From assembly GCA_049520215.1 (NCBI GenBank), contig JBEKPZ010000078.1, forward strand, positions 1 to 47,989: a stretch of DNA of 47,989 nt, in the 5' to 3' direction. Below the pieces are notes generated by a model. That model saw only the letters and a list, made by a program, of their open reading frames with translations. It was not told the DNA's origin and searched no databases. This stretch comes from Bog-159 sp049520215. Lineage in GTDB: Bacteria > Acidobacteriota > Terriglobia > Bryobacterales > Bryobacteraceae. Every line of letters starts with the position of its first letter. Position 1 is the stretch's first letter. Positions 32,909 to 41,876 of the stretch are shown here, piece by piece. Both the position numbers and the translations under genes were made by a program.

Positions 32909-33772
32909 ATGCTTGCCCTTTCCAGAAGAGCATTTTTCAAAACTGTCGCGGCGGACACGGTCGCAGCCGGGTTGCTGTCCGCAAGTGCCCGCGAGCTTTG
33001 CGCCAATCCGCTGGGCATGCCCATCGGATGCCAGACGTACCCGGTCCGGGCGATGATCGCCAAGGACTTTCCGGGCACCCTCAAGCAGCTTGCCGACGCC
33101 GGATTTCAGACCATCGAGTTGTGCTCGCCGGTGGGTTACGCCGATTCCGGTTTCGGCGGTCTCGCCAAATATAAAGGCGCCGAACTGCGGAAAATCATCG
33201 GCGATGCGGGCCTCAAATGCGAAAGCTCGCATTTCGACATCAAGGAGCTACGGGAGAATCAGGCCGGTAGAATCGCCTGGGCGAAAGACCTCGGCCTGAC
33301 TCAGATGTTGGTGCCCAGCCTCGATGGCCCGCGAAACCCGACTCTGGACGACGTGAAGCGGGCGGCTGGCGAATACAACAAAATAGGCGAAAAGGCGGCC
33401 CAAGCGGGCATCCAACAGGGCCTTCACAATGAAGGATTCGAACTCTCGATGGTCGATGGCAAACGGACCTACGACCTGTTGCTGGAACTGCTCGATCCGA
33501 AACTGGTCATGTTCCAGTTTCAGTGCTCCACCATCAGCCGCGGTTACGATGCCGCCGAGTATTTCATAAAGTACCCCGGCCGCTTCGTTTCGATGCACGT
33601 GCAAGACTGGTCGCCGGCCACTCGAAAGCAGATGGCAGTGGGACAGGGCACCCTGGACTGGACGAAAATCTTCACCGTGGCGAAGACCGGAGGGCTAAGG
33701 AACTACTTCGTCGAAATGAACCTGGATTTGATGAGGGCCAGCGTCCCTTATCTACGCAATCTGCAGGTGTGA
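32909..33772 (+). CDS. Tat-exported sugar phosphate isomerase/epimerase-like TIM-barrel protein
   Basis: The start at 32909 gives MLALSRRAFFKTVAADTVAA, a twin-arginine signal; an ATG 18 bp upstream is in frame. The mature protein is an AP endonuclease 2-type TIM barrel: PIGCQTYPVRAMIAKDFPGT, ADAGFQTIELCSP, KCESSHFDIKEL, LHNEGFELSMVDGKRTYDLL, MFQFQCSTISRG, FVSMHVQDWSP and NYFVEMNLDLM. The carboxylate and His residues at strand ends would bind a divalent metal. The class isomerises or epimerises sugars and inosose-like compounds. It is divergent from the exported oxidoreductase at 31043-32590, a common partner. Confidence 0.88.
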   Translation: MLALSRRAFFKTVAADTVAAGLLSASARELCANPLGMPIGCQTYPVRAMIAKDFPGTLKQLADAGFQTIELCSPVGYADSGFGGLAKYKGAELRKIIGDAGLKCESSHFDIKELRENQAGRIAWAKDLGLTQMLVPSLDGPRNPTLDDVKRAAGEYNKIGEKAAQAGIQQGLHNEGFELSMVDGKRTYDLLLELLDPKLVMFQFQCSTISRGYDAAEYFIKYPGRFVSMHVQDWSPATRKQMAVGQGTLDWTKIFTVAKTGGLRNYFVEMNLDLMRASVPYLRNLQV

Positions 33773-34091
33773 ATGTGTACTTCAGGCGTGCGGATGGGGA
33801 CGCGCGCGCCGCGGAGGACGCCCGCAGCCATGTGCGGCGCGCAGCCTGCACGCCCGTGGCACTGCTGCGCGCATGATCGACGCGGGGCCGGCCGGCGGAG
33901 GGCGTGCCATCCAGGGACGTCGGCGCAGGCCTGTTGAGCTGCCGGCAGCGTCTCGCTGTTGCGTGTCCCGCCGTCGCGCGTGCGTTCGAGCGTACCAAAA
34001 CACGCCACTCACAGGATGTTATGCTCAGTTCCGGAGGCGGCCGGGAGGTTTCACTCTCATCATCCGTCTCTATCGATGGAGGACTTTGTCC
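33773..34091. other. Intergenic stretch before the S46 peptidase
   Basis: About 320 bp with no gene. The first half is very GC-rich with arginine-rich translations in all frames. TGGAGGA near 34077-34083 is the ribosome site of the peptidase. No clear promoter or terminator. Confidence 0.3.
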
Positions 34092-36332
34092 GTGAAGACA
34101 TCAAGGGTACCGTTCGCGCTACTGGGCCTCACGCTGTTCGCCGTGGGTCTAAGCGCCGAAGAGGGCATGTGGATGCCGCAACAGATTTCAGAGATGGGCG
34201 CCAAACTCAAGGCTCTAGGATTCCAAGGCGATCCCAAAGCGTTTGGCGATCTTACCGGGCAGCCGATGGGAGCGGTGGTATCGCTAGGCGGTTGCACGGC
34301 ATCTTTCGTGTCGCCCGACGGGCTGATTGTCACCAATCACCACTGCGTCGCGGGTGCGCTCCAGTACAACTCCACGCCCACGCGCAACCTGCTGAAGGAC
34401 GGCTTCCTGGCCAAGACCCGCAAGGAAGAGCTTTCCAATGGACCGGGATCGCGAGTGTGGGTGACCACTTCGGTCGCCGAAGTGACCGGCGCGATCACCG
34501 GGAATATCGATCCGAAGACCACGGATCGCGAGCGCTATGGCTTGATCGAACGCAGAATCAAGGAACGTGTGGCCGCCTGCGAAAAGGGCGGACAGCGCTG
34601 CAATGTGGCTTCCTTCTTCGGTGGATTGAAGTACTTCGAGATCGCCCAGATGGAGATCAAGGATGTGCGGCTGGTTTACGCACCGGCCGACGGGATCGGG
34701 GTCTTCGGCGGGGAGACGGATAACTGGCGCTGGCCGCGGCAGACCGGAGACTGGGGCTTTGTCCGCGCCTATGTCGGCAAAGACGGCGCGCCGGCGCCTT
34801 TCTCGATGGACAACGTTCCGTATCAGCCGAAGCACTGGCTGAAGATCGCGCAGGCGGGTGAGGAACCCGGGGACCTGGTCTTCGTGGTGGGCTACCCCGG
34901 GCGCACGCAGAGGCACCAGACTTATGAGCAGGTGAAGGAAACCGCGGACTGGGCCATGCCGCGGTCCATACGGCTGGCCCAGGAACAATTGGCGATTCTG
35001 GAGCAGCTTTCGAAGCAGGATAAAGCGATCGCCATCAAAGTTGCGGGACGCATTCTGGGATTGAACAACGGTCTGACCAACACGAAGGGTGAACTGGAAG
35101 GGCTGGTGAAGGGGGGCAGCCTCGCCCAAAAAGAAGCCCAGGAAAAGGAACTCGAGGCTTGGATCGCCGCCGACCCGGCGCGCCAGGAAAAGTATGGCGA
35201 TGTTCTTCCCGCGCTGCGCACGCTGCAGGCGGAAAACCAGAAAACGCGGGAGCGGAATTCCGCGGTGGGACTGCTGACAAGCTCGTCGAGTTACCTGAGC
35301 GCGGCAGAGAGCCTCTACCGGCTTTCCGTGGAGCGCCCCAAGGCTGACGTCGATCGGGATCAGGGATTCCAGGAACGCGACTGGCCCAGGATTCGCGACG
35401 GCCAGGAGCGTCTCCAGCGAACCATCGATGCTAAAGTCGATCGGGCGACGCTTACGTGGGCGTTGGGTATCGCCGCCGCTCTCCCGGAGGACCAGCGTAT
35501 CCCGGCGGTGGACCAGGCAGCCGGCCTGCGGTTGGGCATGTCCAAAGCCGATGCCGACCGGGCCATTGGCGTTTACGTCGATGGATTGTACGCAGGCACA
35601 AAGCTCGCTGATCGCGATTTCCGCCTGAGCCTGATCGGAAAGAGTACCACGGAGCTGTTGGCGACCAAAGACTCCTTCATGCTGCTTGCCGCGGCGATGG
35701 CACCGCTGGCGGACGCGAATCGCGAAGCCGCTAAGGTTCGCGGAGGAACACTGGAGCGTCTGATGCCGCGCTATATGGAGGCCCTGCTGGCCAAATCGGG
35801 CGGGCTAGTGGCTCCGGACGCCAACGGCACCTTGCGGGTGACCTACGGACAGGTGAAGGGAGTAGACGCGCGGGACGGTTTGTATTACAAGCCGCAGACA
35901 ACGCTCGGCGGCATCCTGGAGAAGAACACTGGAGAGGGGGATTTCGACGCTCCGAAAGTGCAGCTTGACGCCATAAAGGCGCTGCATGCGGGCAAGAGGT
36001 CCCCGTTTGCGGATGCTTCGCTCGGGGACGTTCCGGTCAATTTCCTTTCCACTGTGGATACTACCGGAGGCAATTCGGGATCGCCAACCCTGAACGCCAA
36101 GGGCGAACTGGTCGGGCTTCTGTTCGATGGCACCTATGAGTCGGTCGCCTCCAATTTCGTTTTCAATGTGGCGACCACGCGCTCGATTCATGTGGATGCC
36201 CGGTACATGCTGTGGAACATGGCGGATGTGGACGGCGCTGTGAATCTCTTGCGGGAGATGTCGATCCCCGGATATGAGCAGGAGGTATCGGCGCCCTCCC
36301 GGTCCTCGGCCAAACCTGTTGCGGCGCGGTAG
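34092..36332 (+). CDS. S46 family dipeptidyl-peptidase (DPP7-like)
   Basis: The GTG at 34092 follows TGGAGGA and opens a signal peptide (KTSRVPFALLGLTLFAVGLS). The 746-residue enzyme is typical of S46. The trypsin-like triad is visible: TNHHCV with His84, FGGETDNWRWPR with Asp210, and GGNSGSPTLNAKG with Ser662. The residue 18 positions after Ser (Gly680, in LLFDGTYES) matches DPP7 enzymes that prefer hydrophobic P1 residues; acid-specific DPP11 has Arg there. The helical cap domain lies between about 270 and 560. Such enzymes cut dipeptides from peptide N-termini in the periplasm for nutrition. The C-terminus lacks a sorting domain. Confidence 0.93.
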   Translation: MKTSRVPFALLGLTLFAVGLSAEEGMWMPQQISEMGAKLKALGFQGDPKAFGDLTGQPMGAVVSLGGCTASFVSPDGLIVTNHHCVAGALQYNSTPTRNLLKDGFLAKTRKEELSNGPGSRVWVTTSVAEVTGAITGNIDPKTTDRERYGLIERRIKERVAACEKGGQRCNVASFFGGLKYFEIAQMEIKDVRLVYAPADGIGVFGGETDNWRWPRQTGDWGFVRAYVGKDGAPAPFSMDNVPYQPKHWLKIAQAGEEPGDLVFVVGYPGRTQRHQTYEQVKETADWAMPRSIRLAQEQLAILEQLSKQDKAIAIKVAGRILGLNNGLTNTKGELEGLVKGGSLAQKEAQEKELEAWIAADPARQEKYGDVLPALRTLQAENQKTRERNSAVGLLTSSSSYLSAAESLYRLSVERPKADVDRDQGFQERDWPRIRDGQERLQRTIDAKVDRATLTWALGIAAALPEDQRIPAVDQAAGLRLGMSKADADRAIGVYVDGLYAGTKLADRDFRLSLIGKSTTELLATKDSFMLLAAAMAPLADANREAAKVRGGTLERLMPRYMEALLAKSGGLVAPDANGTLRVTYGQVKGVDARDGLYYKPQTTLGGILEKNTGEGDFDAPKVQLDAIKALHAGKRSPFADASLGDVPVNFLSTVDTTGGNSGSPTLNAKGELVGLLFDGTYESVASNFVFNVATTRSIHVDARYMLWNMADVDGAVNLLREMSIPGYEQEVSAPSRSSAKPVAAR

Positions 36333-36750
36333 ACGCGCCCGGATTTCGTTCCGATATTCTTGAACTGGATGCTACTGCATCTACCCGCGACACGCCCGAT
36401 GGCCGCGGCCCCTTCGGGCGTCCGTCGCCGCGACCGCCGGCGCGCGGAGGGGGATGCGCGCGACGCGGAAGCGCTGCGTCGAGGGGTGCGCGGGACCGGC
36501 CGGCGGGTGGCGCACGATCTTCGTGCCCATCACTCAAGATAACCAGTGGCTCCGCTCCCGCAAGTAGCCGATGGGGTTGGCAGACGAATGCTGGGCAGGT
36601 GGCAGGGAGAAATCAATTCTGCTGTAAGAGTTAGTTTCGCAACCCGTGGCCGGCACGGGCAGGCTTGCTCCAGTGAAGTCCGGTGGTGTGAAACGCTTCA
36701 GCTATGTGCCTGCACCCCGATGGCGCATGTCATAAGGCCCCGCGGCAACG
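36333..36750. other. Gene-free stretch after the peptidase
   Basis: About 420 bp. A GC-rich tract at 36395-36530 gives arginine-rich frames on the plus strand; nothing matches a family. No hairpin with a T-run is evident after the peptidase stop. Confidence 0.3.
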
Positions 36751-37155
36751 CTACCGTTGTGCACTTTCGGCGGATCTCCCGCACGTGTGTGTCGCGCGGC
36801 TCAGGAAGGCTCCGGCTAGAACGCCAATTGTGCCTGCAGCGACCAGAGAGCCTGTCAGATGCCGGCGAGCAAACCGCCGCAAGCCGGTGACTGCGTCCCC
36901 CAGGTCGTGACCTTCGATGTACGATCCCGTAGCGTCCAAGCGGTCCGCCGTGTGGGTTGAGCAGTTGTCGATCGCCGCAGAACTTTCGCGTCCGGTGCTG
37001 CGCACGGCGGAGGCGGCCGAATGGAGCGCGGCACCTGTCTCGTCTCGCGCTTCATCCAATTTCCGGCCGGCTGACCGGCCCAACTGCTCGATTGATTCTC
37101 GCGTCTGTTTGCCCAACTCCGACGCCGTTTCCGTTACTGTCTGTAATGTGGCCAA
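36751..37155 (-). CDS. DUF883/ElaB-like membrane-anchored helical protein
   Basis: A TTG at 37155 with GGAGG seven bases upstream gives ATLQTVTETASELGKQTRES; the longer open frame upstream looks random. The product is a long amphipathic helix rich in Ala, Glu, Ser and Arg (EQLGRSAGRKLDEARDETGA), then RRFARRHLTGSLVAAGTIGV and LAGAFLSR, one C-terminal membrane span. This is the layout of ElaB/YqjD (DUF883) proteins, which tether to the inner membrane and are stress-induced in enterobacteria. The start choice is good; the family link is by architecture only. Confidence 0.6.
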   Translation of the reverse strand: MATLQTVTETASELGKQTRESIEQLGRSAGRKLDEARDETGAALHSAASAVRSTGRESSAAIDNCSTHTADRLDATGSYIEGHDLGDAVTGLRRFARRHLTGSLVAAGTIGVLAGAFLSRATHTCGRSAESAQR

Positions 37156-37450
37156 GATGTTCCTCCAAAGTCCGGGGCCGTTTTCCAGCCACGGCTCCGA
37201 CAGACAAGGCAGTGCACGTTGGCCTCCATTGCCATCGAGAGGCACGCAAGCAGAGTCGCCGGGCGCGGCGTGCCGAAACAGCGAACACTGCACTTTCTGA
37301 CGCAGTATCTGCACTTGGAAGGGCGCCGCCTGTGCCGCCGCGTCTTTCCCGAAGCCAAACCGTCAGGTGGCCAACTGCGTGCTCAGTGCTACTCATCGAG
37401 AACGCCTGCAAGAGTGCCCTGAGCCATTGCTGTGACGGCTCACGGATACC

Positions 37451-38119
37451 ATGATACCCATCGCGCCGCCTCAATTGGCGTCAGATCCACGGCCTCGAGC
37501 CGCGGTTGTCGTCGCCCATCCGGATGACGAGACGCTCTGGTGCGGTGGCTACATATTGACCCATCCGGAATACCTTTGGCGCATCGTGACTTTATGCAGG
37601 GCGGCAGACCCGGACCGCGCGCCACGGTTTCGCCGCGTTTTACAGCGACTGGGGGCGGAAGGCGAGATGGCGGATCTCGATGACGGACCGGACCAGGCGC
37701 CACTACCCGCCGGACAAGTGCAGCAGACCATCGCCCGGCTACTGGCTGGAACCGCCTACAACCTGCTCTTGACTCACGGCCCGATGGGCGAGTACACGCG
37801 GCATCGCCGGCATGCGGAGTGCTGCCAGGCCGTGGTTGAGCTTTGGAGTGCGGGCCGCCTCGGCACGCGGCGATTGTGGCTGTTTGCTTATGAAGATGGG
37901 AACCGGGCGTACTTGCCCCGCGTGCGCGAAGATGCTGACCGGCGGGACGTGTTGACCGACGGCGTTTGGCTCGAAAAGCGGCGCATGATTATGGATCTTT
38001 ACGGGTTTGGTCCTGAAACTTGGGAAGCACAGACCACTCCGCGCGAAGAAGGGTTCTGGTGCTTTGACTCGGCGCAGGCAGCCGTAAAACGCGCCACGCC
38101 CGGCGAGTCGCAAGCGTGA
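37451..38119 (+). CDS. PIG-L (LmbE) family deacetylase
   Basis: The 222-residue protein has the family zinc motif AAVVVAHPDDETLWCGGYIL (His23, Asp25, Asp26), VTLCRAADPDRAPRF, and NLLLTHGPMGEYTRHRRHAE with the second histidine pair. PIG-L enzymes remove N-acetyl groups from N-acetylglucosamine conjugates such as GlcNAc-PI, GlcNAc-inositol or GlcNAc-malate. Its stop overlaps the GTG of a GT4 glycosyltransferase (GTGA), which is followed one base later by a glycosidase gene, so all three are one operon. The combination suggests synthesis or editing of a small GlcNAc-containing glycoside. It is slightly shorter than MshB and close to BshB in length. Confidence 0.88.
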   Translation: MIPIAPPQLASDPRPRAAVVVAHPDDETLWCGGYILTHPEYLWRIVTLCRAADPDRAPRFRRVLQRLGAEGEMADLDDGPDQAPLPAGQVQQTIARLLAGTAYNLLLTHGPMGEYTRHRRHAECCQAVVELWSAGRLGTRRLWLFAYEDGNRAYLPRVREDADRRDVLTDGVWLEKRRMIMDLYGFGPETWEAQTTPREEGFWCFDSAQAAVKRATPGESQA

Positions 38120-39258
38120 AAGTGTTGGTGCTGACCGAATACCCGCCGTCGGCAGCCGGCTTGGCGACGCAAGGCGATCTTTTTTGCAGGGGTCTGCGAG
38201 AGATTGGCGTGGATGTCCACCCGGTCCACTTCGAATCGCCCTTGGAAAAGGAGTGGTATTACCGCTGGTTCCGTCCGGACGTGGTGGTCGGCGTGGGTTT
38301 CTGGGGCCATATTCCGCACCTGGTCCTGCACCCGCAACAGTTTGGGATGAGGGCGGTGCCATGGCTCGTGGCCGACGGGTATGTCGCGGCACACCACGAA
38401 GTGCTGAACGCCCTACCGCTGATCCTGGTCACCTCCAACTGGGTGCGGGAGACATATATGAGGGATGGCATCCGGGGGGACAATATCGAGGTGCTGCCGG
38501 TAGGTTGCGACACGGATAGCTTCGCGCCGCGCTGCCGCGACGACCTCAAGGTCCGATCGATCCGCGAGGCTTTGGGTGTGTCCGATGACCAGATCATGAT
38601 CCTGACCGTCGGCGGCGACGCGGCGTCTAAGGGCGCCCAGGAGGTCATGCAGGCGCTGGCGCTGATCGATGCCGAGGCGCCCGGCTGGAGATATGTCTGC
38701 AAGGTTTGGCCCCAACCCCGAACGGTAGAACAGAACCTGATCGACCTCGAATTAGCGGCGCATCTGGGCATCGACAAGAAGGTCACTTACTCCACCAACG
38801 TGGTCTCGCACAACTTCATGCCTTACTTATTGGCCGCCTGCGACATCTACGCGGCACCGTCGCGGCTGGAGGGTTTCGGAATGATTCAGGTGGAGGCTAA
38901 CGCCTGCGCAAAGCCGGTGATCGCGATTAATGCGATGGCCTTTCTGGACACCATGGTCCACGGGGAGACGGCATTCCTGGCGGAGGTTGCCGAGGAGCGT
39001 AAGATCACAGAGGCGGTCTTCGGGGCAGGCCACGGGATCGACGATAGCCACCGCATCGTGTTTCCAAACCCGCGAACAGCGGAGTTCCGAGCCAGTGTAC
39101 CCGACCTCGCTAAGTATCTTCTGACACTCATTGGGGACAGCGGTCTGCGGCGGCGGATGGGCGAAGCGGGCCGAACGCACGTGGCCGGGTTGTTCGATTA
39201 TCGCCAGGTTGCCCGGCGGTTCGTGAAGATAGTGTCCGACCGATTGGGAATTCAATAA
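38116..39258 (+). CDS. GT4 family glycosyltransferase
   Basis: The GTG at 38116 overlaps the previous stop. The 380-residue protein has a GT-B fold: N-terminal MKVLVLTEYPPSAAGLATQG with a glycine-rich loop, VTSNWVRETYMRDGI, NIEVLPVGCDTDSFAP at the hinge, LTVGGDAASKGAQEVMQALA, and PYLLAACDIYAAPSRLEGFG followed by QVEANACAKPVIA (the EX7E nucleotide-sugar site). It retains the donor through this motif. The N-terminus does not match BshA or MshA closely, so the acceptor is unknown. Being sandwiched between a PIG-L deacetylase and a six-hairpin glycosidase suggests a common substrate. Confidence 0.9.
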   Translation: MKVLVLTEYPPSAAGLATQGDLFCRGLREIGVDVHPVHFESPLEKEWYYRWFRPDVVVGVGFWGHIPHLVLHPQQFGMRAVPWLVADGYVAAHHEVLNALPLILVTSNWVRETYMRDGIRGDNIEVLPVGCDTDSFAPRCRDDLKVRSIREALGVSDDQIMILTVGGDAASKGAQEVMQALALIDAEAPGWRYVCKVWPQPRTVEQNLIDLELAAHLGIDKKVTYSTNVVSHNFMPYLLAACDIYAAPSRLEGFGMIQVEANACAKPVIAINAMAFLDTMVHGETAFLAEVAEERKITEAVFGAGHGIDDSHRIVFPNPRTAEFRASVPDLAKYLLTLIGDSGLRRRMGEAGRTHVAGLFDYRQVARRFVKIVSDRLGIQ

Positions 39259-39259
39259 C

Positions 39260-40471
39260 GTGGCGACGCTCATGGACGACAAGTCGCTGGCCTCCATCGA
39301 TCGGGGCAAAGAGGCGGCCCTCCGCATCCTGCTGCACAATGCGCGGGGGCCGTTCCAAGGACTGCCCCGGACCGCCGGATGGGGGTATCCGGAACCCTAC
39401 ACGCGCGACCTCATGATCTCAGCCCTGGGCTTTCTAGCCACGGGCAACGACGAGCTTGCCGACGCGCTGCGGCGCACACTGGTGGCGCTGGCGGCCAATC
39501 AAACGCCGCGCGGCCACATCCCATCGCTGGCGCACGATCCAGCCGACCGCGGCGCCAGCGATACGACGCCGCTGTTCCTTTTTGGCCTGGCATTGTACAG
39601 GAAATCGGCAAAACAGCCGGAGTTTCTCGACGAGGCAGCGCAGAAAGCCCTGAGATGGATGCAATATCAGAGCCCTGACGACCTGGTGATGGTGGGTCAG
39701 TTACCTACCAGCGACTGGCGTGACGAGCAGTGGGTAATGGGTTTCGGGCTATACGTGAATACGCTGGTATATGCGTATCTGCTTCTTTATGGCGATCACG
39801 AGGCAGCCGGTCAACTGCGCGAGTTAATGAACCGTCTGGAGGTCCTTGGCAATGCGAAGAACCCTCATGAGCACGAGGGCCTGGTGGTGCCATCCAAGCC
39901 TTACTACGCTCTCTACTCTTACAAACTCTTTAACAGCGACCGTTTCGACCTGCTGGGCAATAGCCTGGCGATTCTGACGGGGATCGCCTCGCCCGATCGG
40001 GCGCGAAACTTGGTGGCATGGATTGAGGCCGAGTGCGAGGCTATGCGGGACCGCGGCGAGTTGGCCGTGGATTTGCCACCTTGTTTGTTTCCCTATATTC
40101 TGCGCCACGACCCCGACTGGCGGCCACGCTACGAGCAATACAACCGGCCCGGCGAGTATCACAACGGAGGTGTGTGGCCGTTTGTCTGCGGCTTCTATGT
40201 GGCGGCATGCGTCGCGGCGGGGCGGATGGAGCTCGCAAAGCGGAAGCTGTCGGCTCTGACCGAACTGGTGAAGCCCTGGCACGAAAACGAGGCGGAGTGG
40301 GGTTTCAACGAGTGGGTAAAGGCGCAGACTGGTCAGCCTAGCGGGCGCGATTGGCAGACCTGGTCGGCTGCGATGTACCTCTACGCCGCTGACTGTGTCG
40401 AGCGGCAGGACACGCCATTCTTCGGCGAGATGCGCGCCGGCTATGCGACCCCATCGCGGCATTCGAAGTAG
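39260..40471 (+). CDS. Six-hairpin glycosidase-like protein (GH100/amylo-glucosidase type)
   Basis: A GTG at 39260 lies one base after the GT4 stop. The 403-residue protein is an (alpha/alpha)6 barrel with GWGYPEPYTRDLMISALGFL (a conserved aromatic-Arg-Asp entrance), HDPADRGASDTTPLFLFGLA, DEQWVMGFGLYVNTLVYAYL, and YHNGGVWPFVCGFYVAACVA plus EAEWGFNEWVKAQTG with candidate catalytic acids. It resembles alkaline invertases (GH100) and amylo-alpha-1,6-glucosidase domains. There is no signal peptide, so it acts in the cytoplasm. Together with the deacetylase and glycosyltransferase it may trim or recycle an intracellular glycoside. Substrate unknown. Confidence 0.8.
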   Translation: MATLMDDKSLASIDRGKEAALRILLHNARGPFQGLPRTAGWGYPEPYTRDLMISALGFLATGNDELADALRRTLVALAANQTPRGHIPSLAHDPADRGASDTTPLFLFGLALYRKSAKQPEFLDEAAQKALRWMQYQSPDDLVMVGQLPTSDWRDEQWVMGFGLYVNTLVYAYLLLYGDHEAAGQLRELMNRLEVLGNAKNPHEHEGLVVPSKPYYALYSYKLFNSDRFDLLGNSLAILTGIASPDRARNLVAWIEAECEAMRDRGELAVDLPPCLFPYILRHDPDWRPRYEQYNRPGEYHNGGVWPFVCGFYVAACVAAGRMELAKRKLSALTELVKPWHENEAEWGFNEWVKAQTGQPSGRDWQTWSAAMYLYAADCVERQDTPFFGEMRAGYATPSRHSK

Positions 40472-41178
40472 AGGTTGTGGCGCCCATGGCGGATTATGCT
40501 CTTTGCCTAACAGCGATGCAGGCCCGGCCTTCGATTCGCTCTCTGGTGGGACCGCGAAGCGAAGGCGACAGTGGGGGCCACCGCAAGTTGGAAGTATCAA
40601 CAAACACCGTTCGACCTCAAATCCAACTTCGGATCGAGGTAGACGTCAGTCAGGCCGCTGCCTGATTCCCGCTAAGGGTTTCGCAAGCGGCGGGATGCGA
40701 ATCGCCGATTATTCCTACCTTTTGACATTATGGAGCGCCGGCCCGTTGTCGGACGGATGGGATGCGCGGCGCGGAGGGCGCCAACGCTTCCTGTGCCGCT
40801 CCAGGCGATGGACGGACGCCAGCGAAACTCTGCGCCGTCTATGCGCAATAAATTAGGACGCTGTGTTCGGCGTTATTTACCGTTTATTTTAACGCAAACG
40901 GATCACAGCCGCCGCAGCGCAGCAGGCTAACTGTCCTTTGGGTCGTCAGATGTTATTGGCCTGATATTAACAAGCGGCCCCGGATCACGGAGCCCTGCGG
41001 ACGCCGCCCGGAAAAGGCGCACCCGCTCCGCGTCGACTCGCGCCGCCGCGATGGTTGGCGCCAGCACTCGGTGAATCGGCGCGGCGCTGCTGTTTGCCTC
41101 GGCAAAAGAAGCCTCAGCATATATTGAGCGCATGGCCAAGCAGCGCGCAAACGCGAAGAGATCGAAGCGCCTTGTCCG
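40472..41178. other. Gene-poor stretch with possible small remnants
   Basis: About 700 bp. A frame at 40477-40665 (62 aa, ending QIQLRIEVDVSQAAA) has no ribosome site of note and no recognised family. A 16-codon frame at 41132-41182 (MAKQRANAKRSKRLVR) overlaps the start of the toxin pseudogene by ATGA and may be the remains of its antitoxin. The rest shows nothing. Confidence 0.35.
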
Positions 41179-41423
41179 ATGAAAGTCGCTATTTCCGACC
41201 GCGCGCTCAAGGCCATTGCCGGCGCACCGGCCGCAGTCCGTAAAGCCTTCTACAAATAGCTCGGCTTCCTGGAGCGGGACCTCCGCCACCCGTCACTCCA
41301 GCCAAAGAAGTATGACGATCCAACGACCTGTGGCAAGCTCGTGTCAACCACGACTGGCGCTTCTATTTCTCGATCGAGGGAGATGTGTATCGAATCCAGA
41401 ACATTACGCCAAACCCAAAATAG
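41179..41423 (+). pseudogene. RelE/ParE-type toxin pseudogene
   Basis: An ATG at 41179 opens MKVAISDRALKAIAGAPAAV and RKAFYK, then an in-frame TAG, then LGFLERDLRHPSLQPKKYDD. A one-base loss near 41320 shifts the frame, and DLWQARVNHDWRFYFSIEGD and VYRIQNITPNPK follow to TAG 41423. This is the outline of RelE-type mRNA interferases or ParE toxins (helical start, KYDD-type strand, WRFYF strand, final basic strand). Two lesions make it non-functional. The length of 245 nt is not a multiple of three. An ATGA overlap with a short upstream frame marks the lost antitoxin side. Confidence 0.75.
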
Positions 41424-41660
41424 CGCAAGTGGGTCGCGTGCCACGGAAACAATACTGAATCCAAAGAAAAGGTCCTGCCGTGCCCTTCGTGCGATTGCGG
41501 AATGTGCGGACGCCCAGGATGCGCACGGTGCTGCCATCAGCCGCCTTGGGGAAACTCAACGGAGCGGAGAGAGAGGAGAGGGACGCTTGGCCGGCAGGAC
41601 TTCCGCGTGCTGCGGAAGAGTCCTGCGCGATCTTCCTAAGCGGGACGAACCTCCGGCGGA

Positions 41661-41876
41661 TCACCGGCGTTGGAACCACTTCAGCCGCGCCAGCAGGCCG
41701 TAAAACACCAGGCAACACCAAAAGTCGATGGCCAGTCCCCAGTCGATCTTGTACGGCACATGGCGGCCAGCCGGTGGCAGATAGCGGTCCAGACTGAAGT
41801 AGGCCGCATTGCCCAGCAGCACCGCCGCCAAGCTGTGCCAGAACTGGCGCATGGAGAAACCCAAGCGCTCAACCAT
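41661..41876 (-). CDS. Small two-span membrane protein (71 aa)
   Basis: From the ATG at 41876 the product is MVERLGFSMRQFWHSLAAVL, LGNAAYFSLDRYLPPAGRHV and PYKIDWGLAIDFWCCLVFYG, two hydrophobic segments around a short polar loop. A second ATG at 41852 (MRQFWHS) is equally possible. It overlaps the end of the response regulator gene by 8 bp, so translation may be coupled. No family recognised; aromatic-rich spans and a conserved-looking IDWGLAIDFWCC support a real protein. Confidence 0.6.
   Translation of the reverse strand: MVERLGFSMRQFWHSLAAVLLGNAAYFSLDRYLPPAGRHVPYKIDWGLAIDFWCCLVFYGLLARLKWFQRR

Noticed and set aside
37451..39258. Bacillithiol synthesis genes bshB and bshA
   Set aside because: Order and sizes are suggestive, but the glycosyltransferase N-terminus and hinge do not match BshA, and the third gene does not belong to that pathway.
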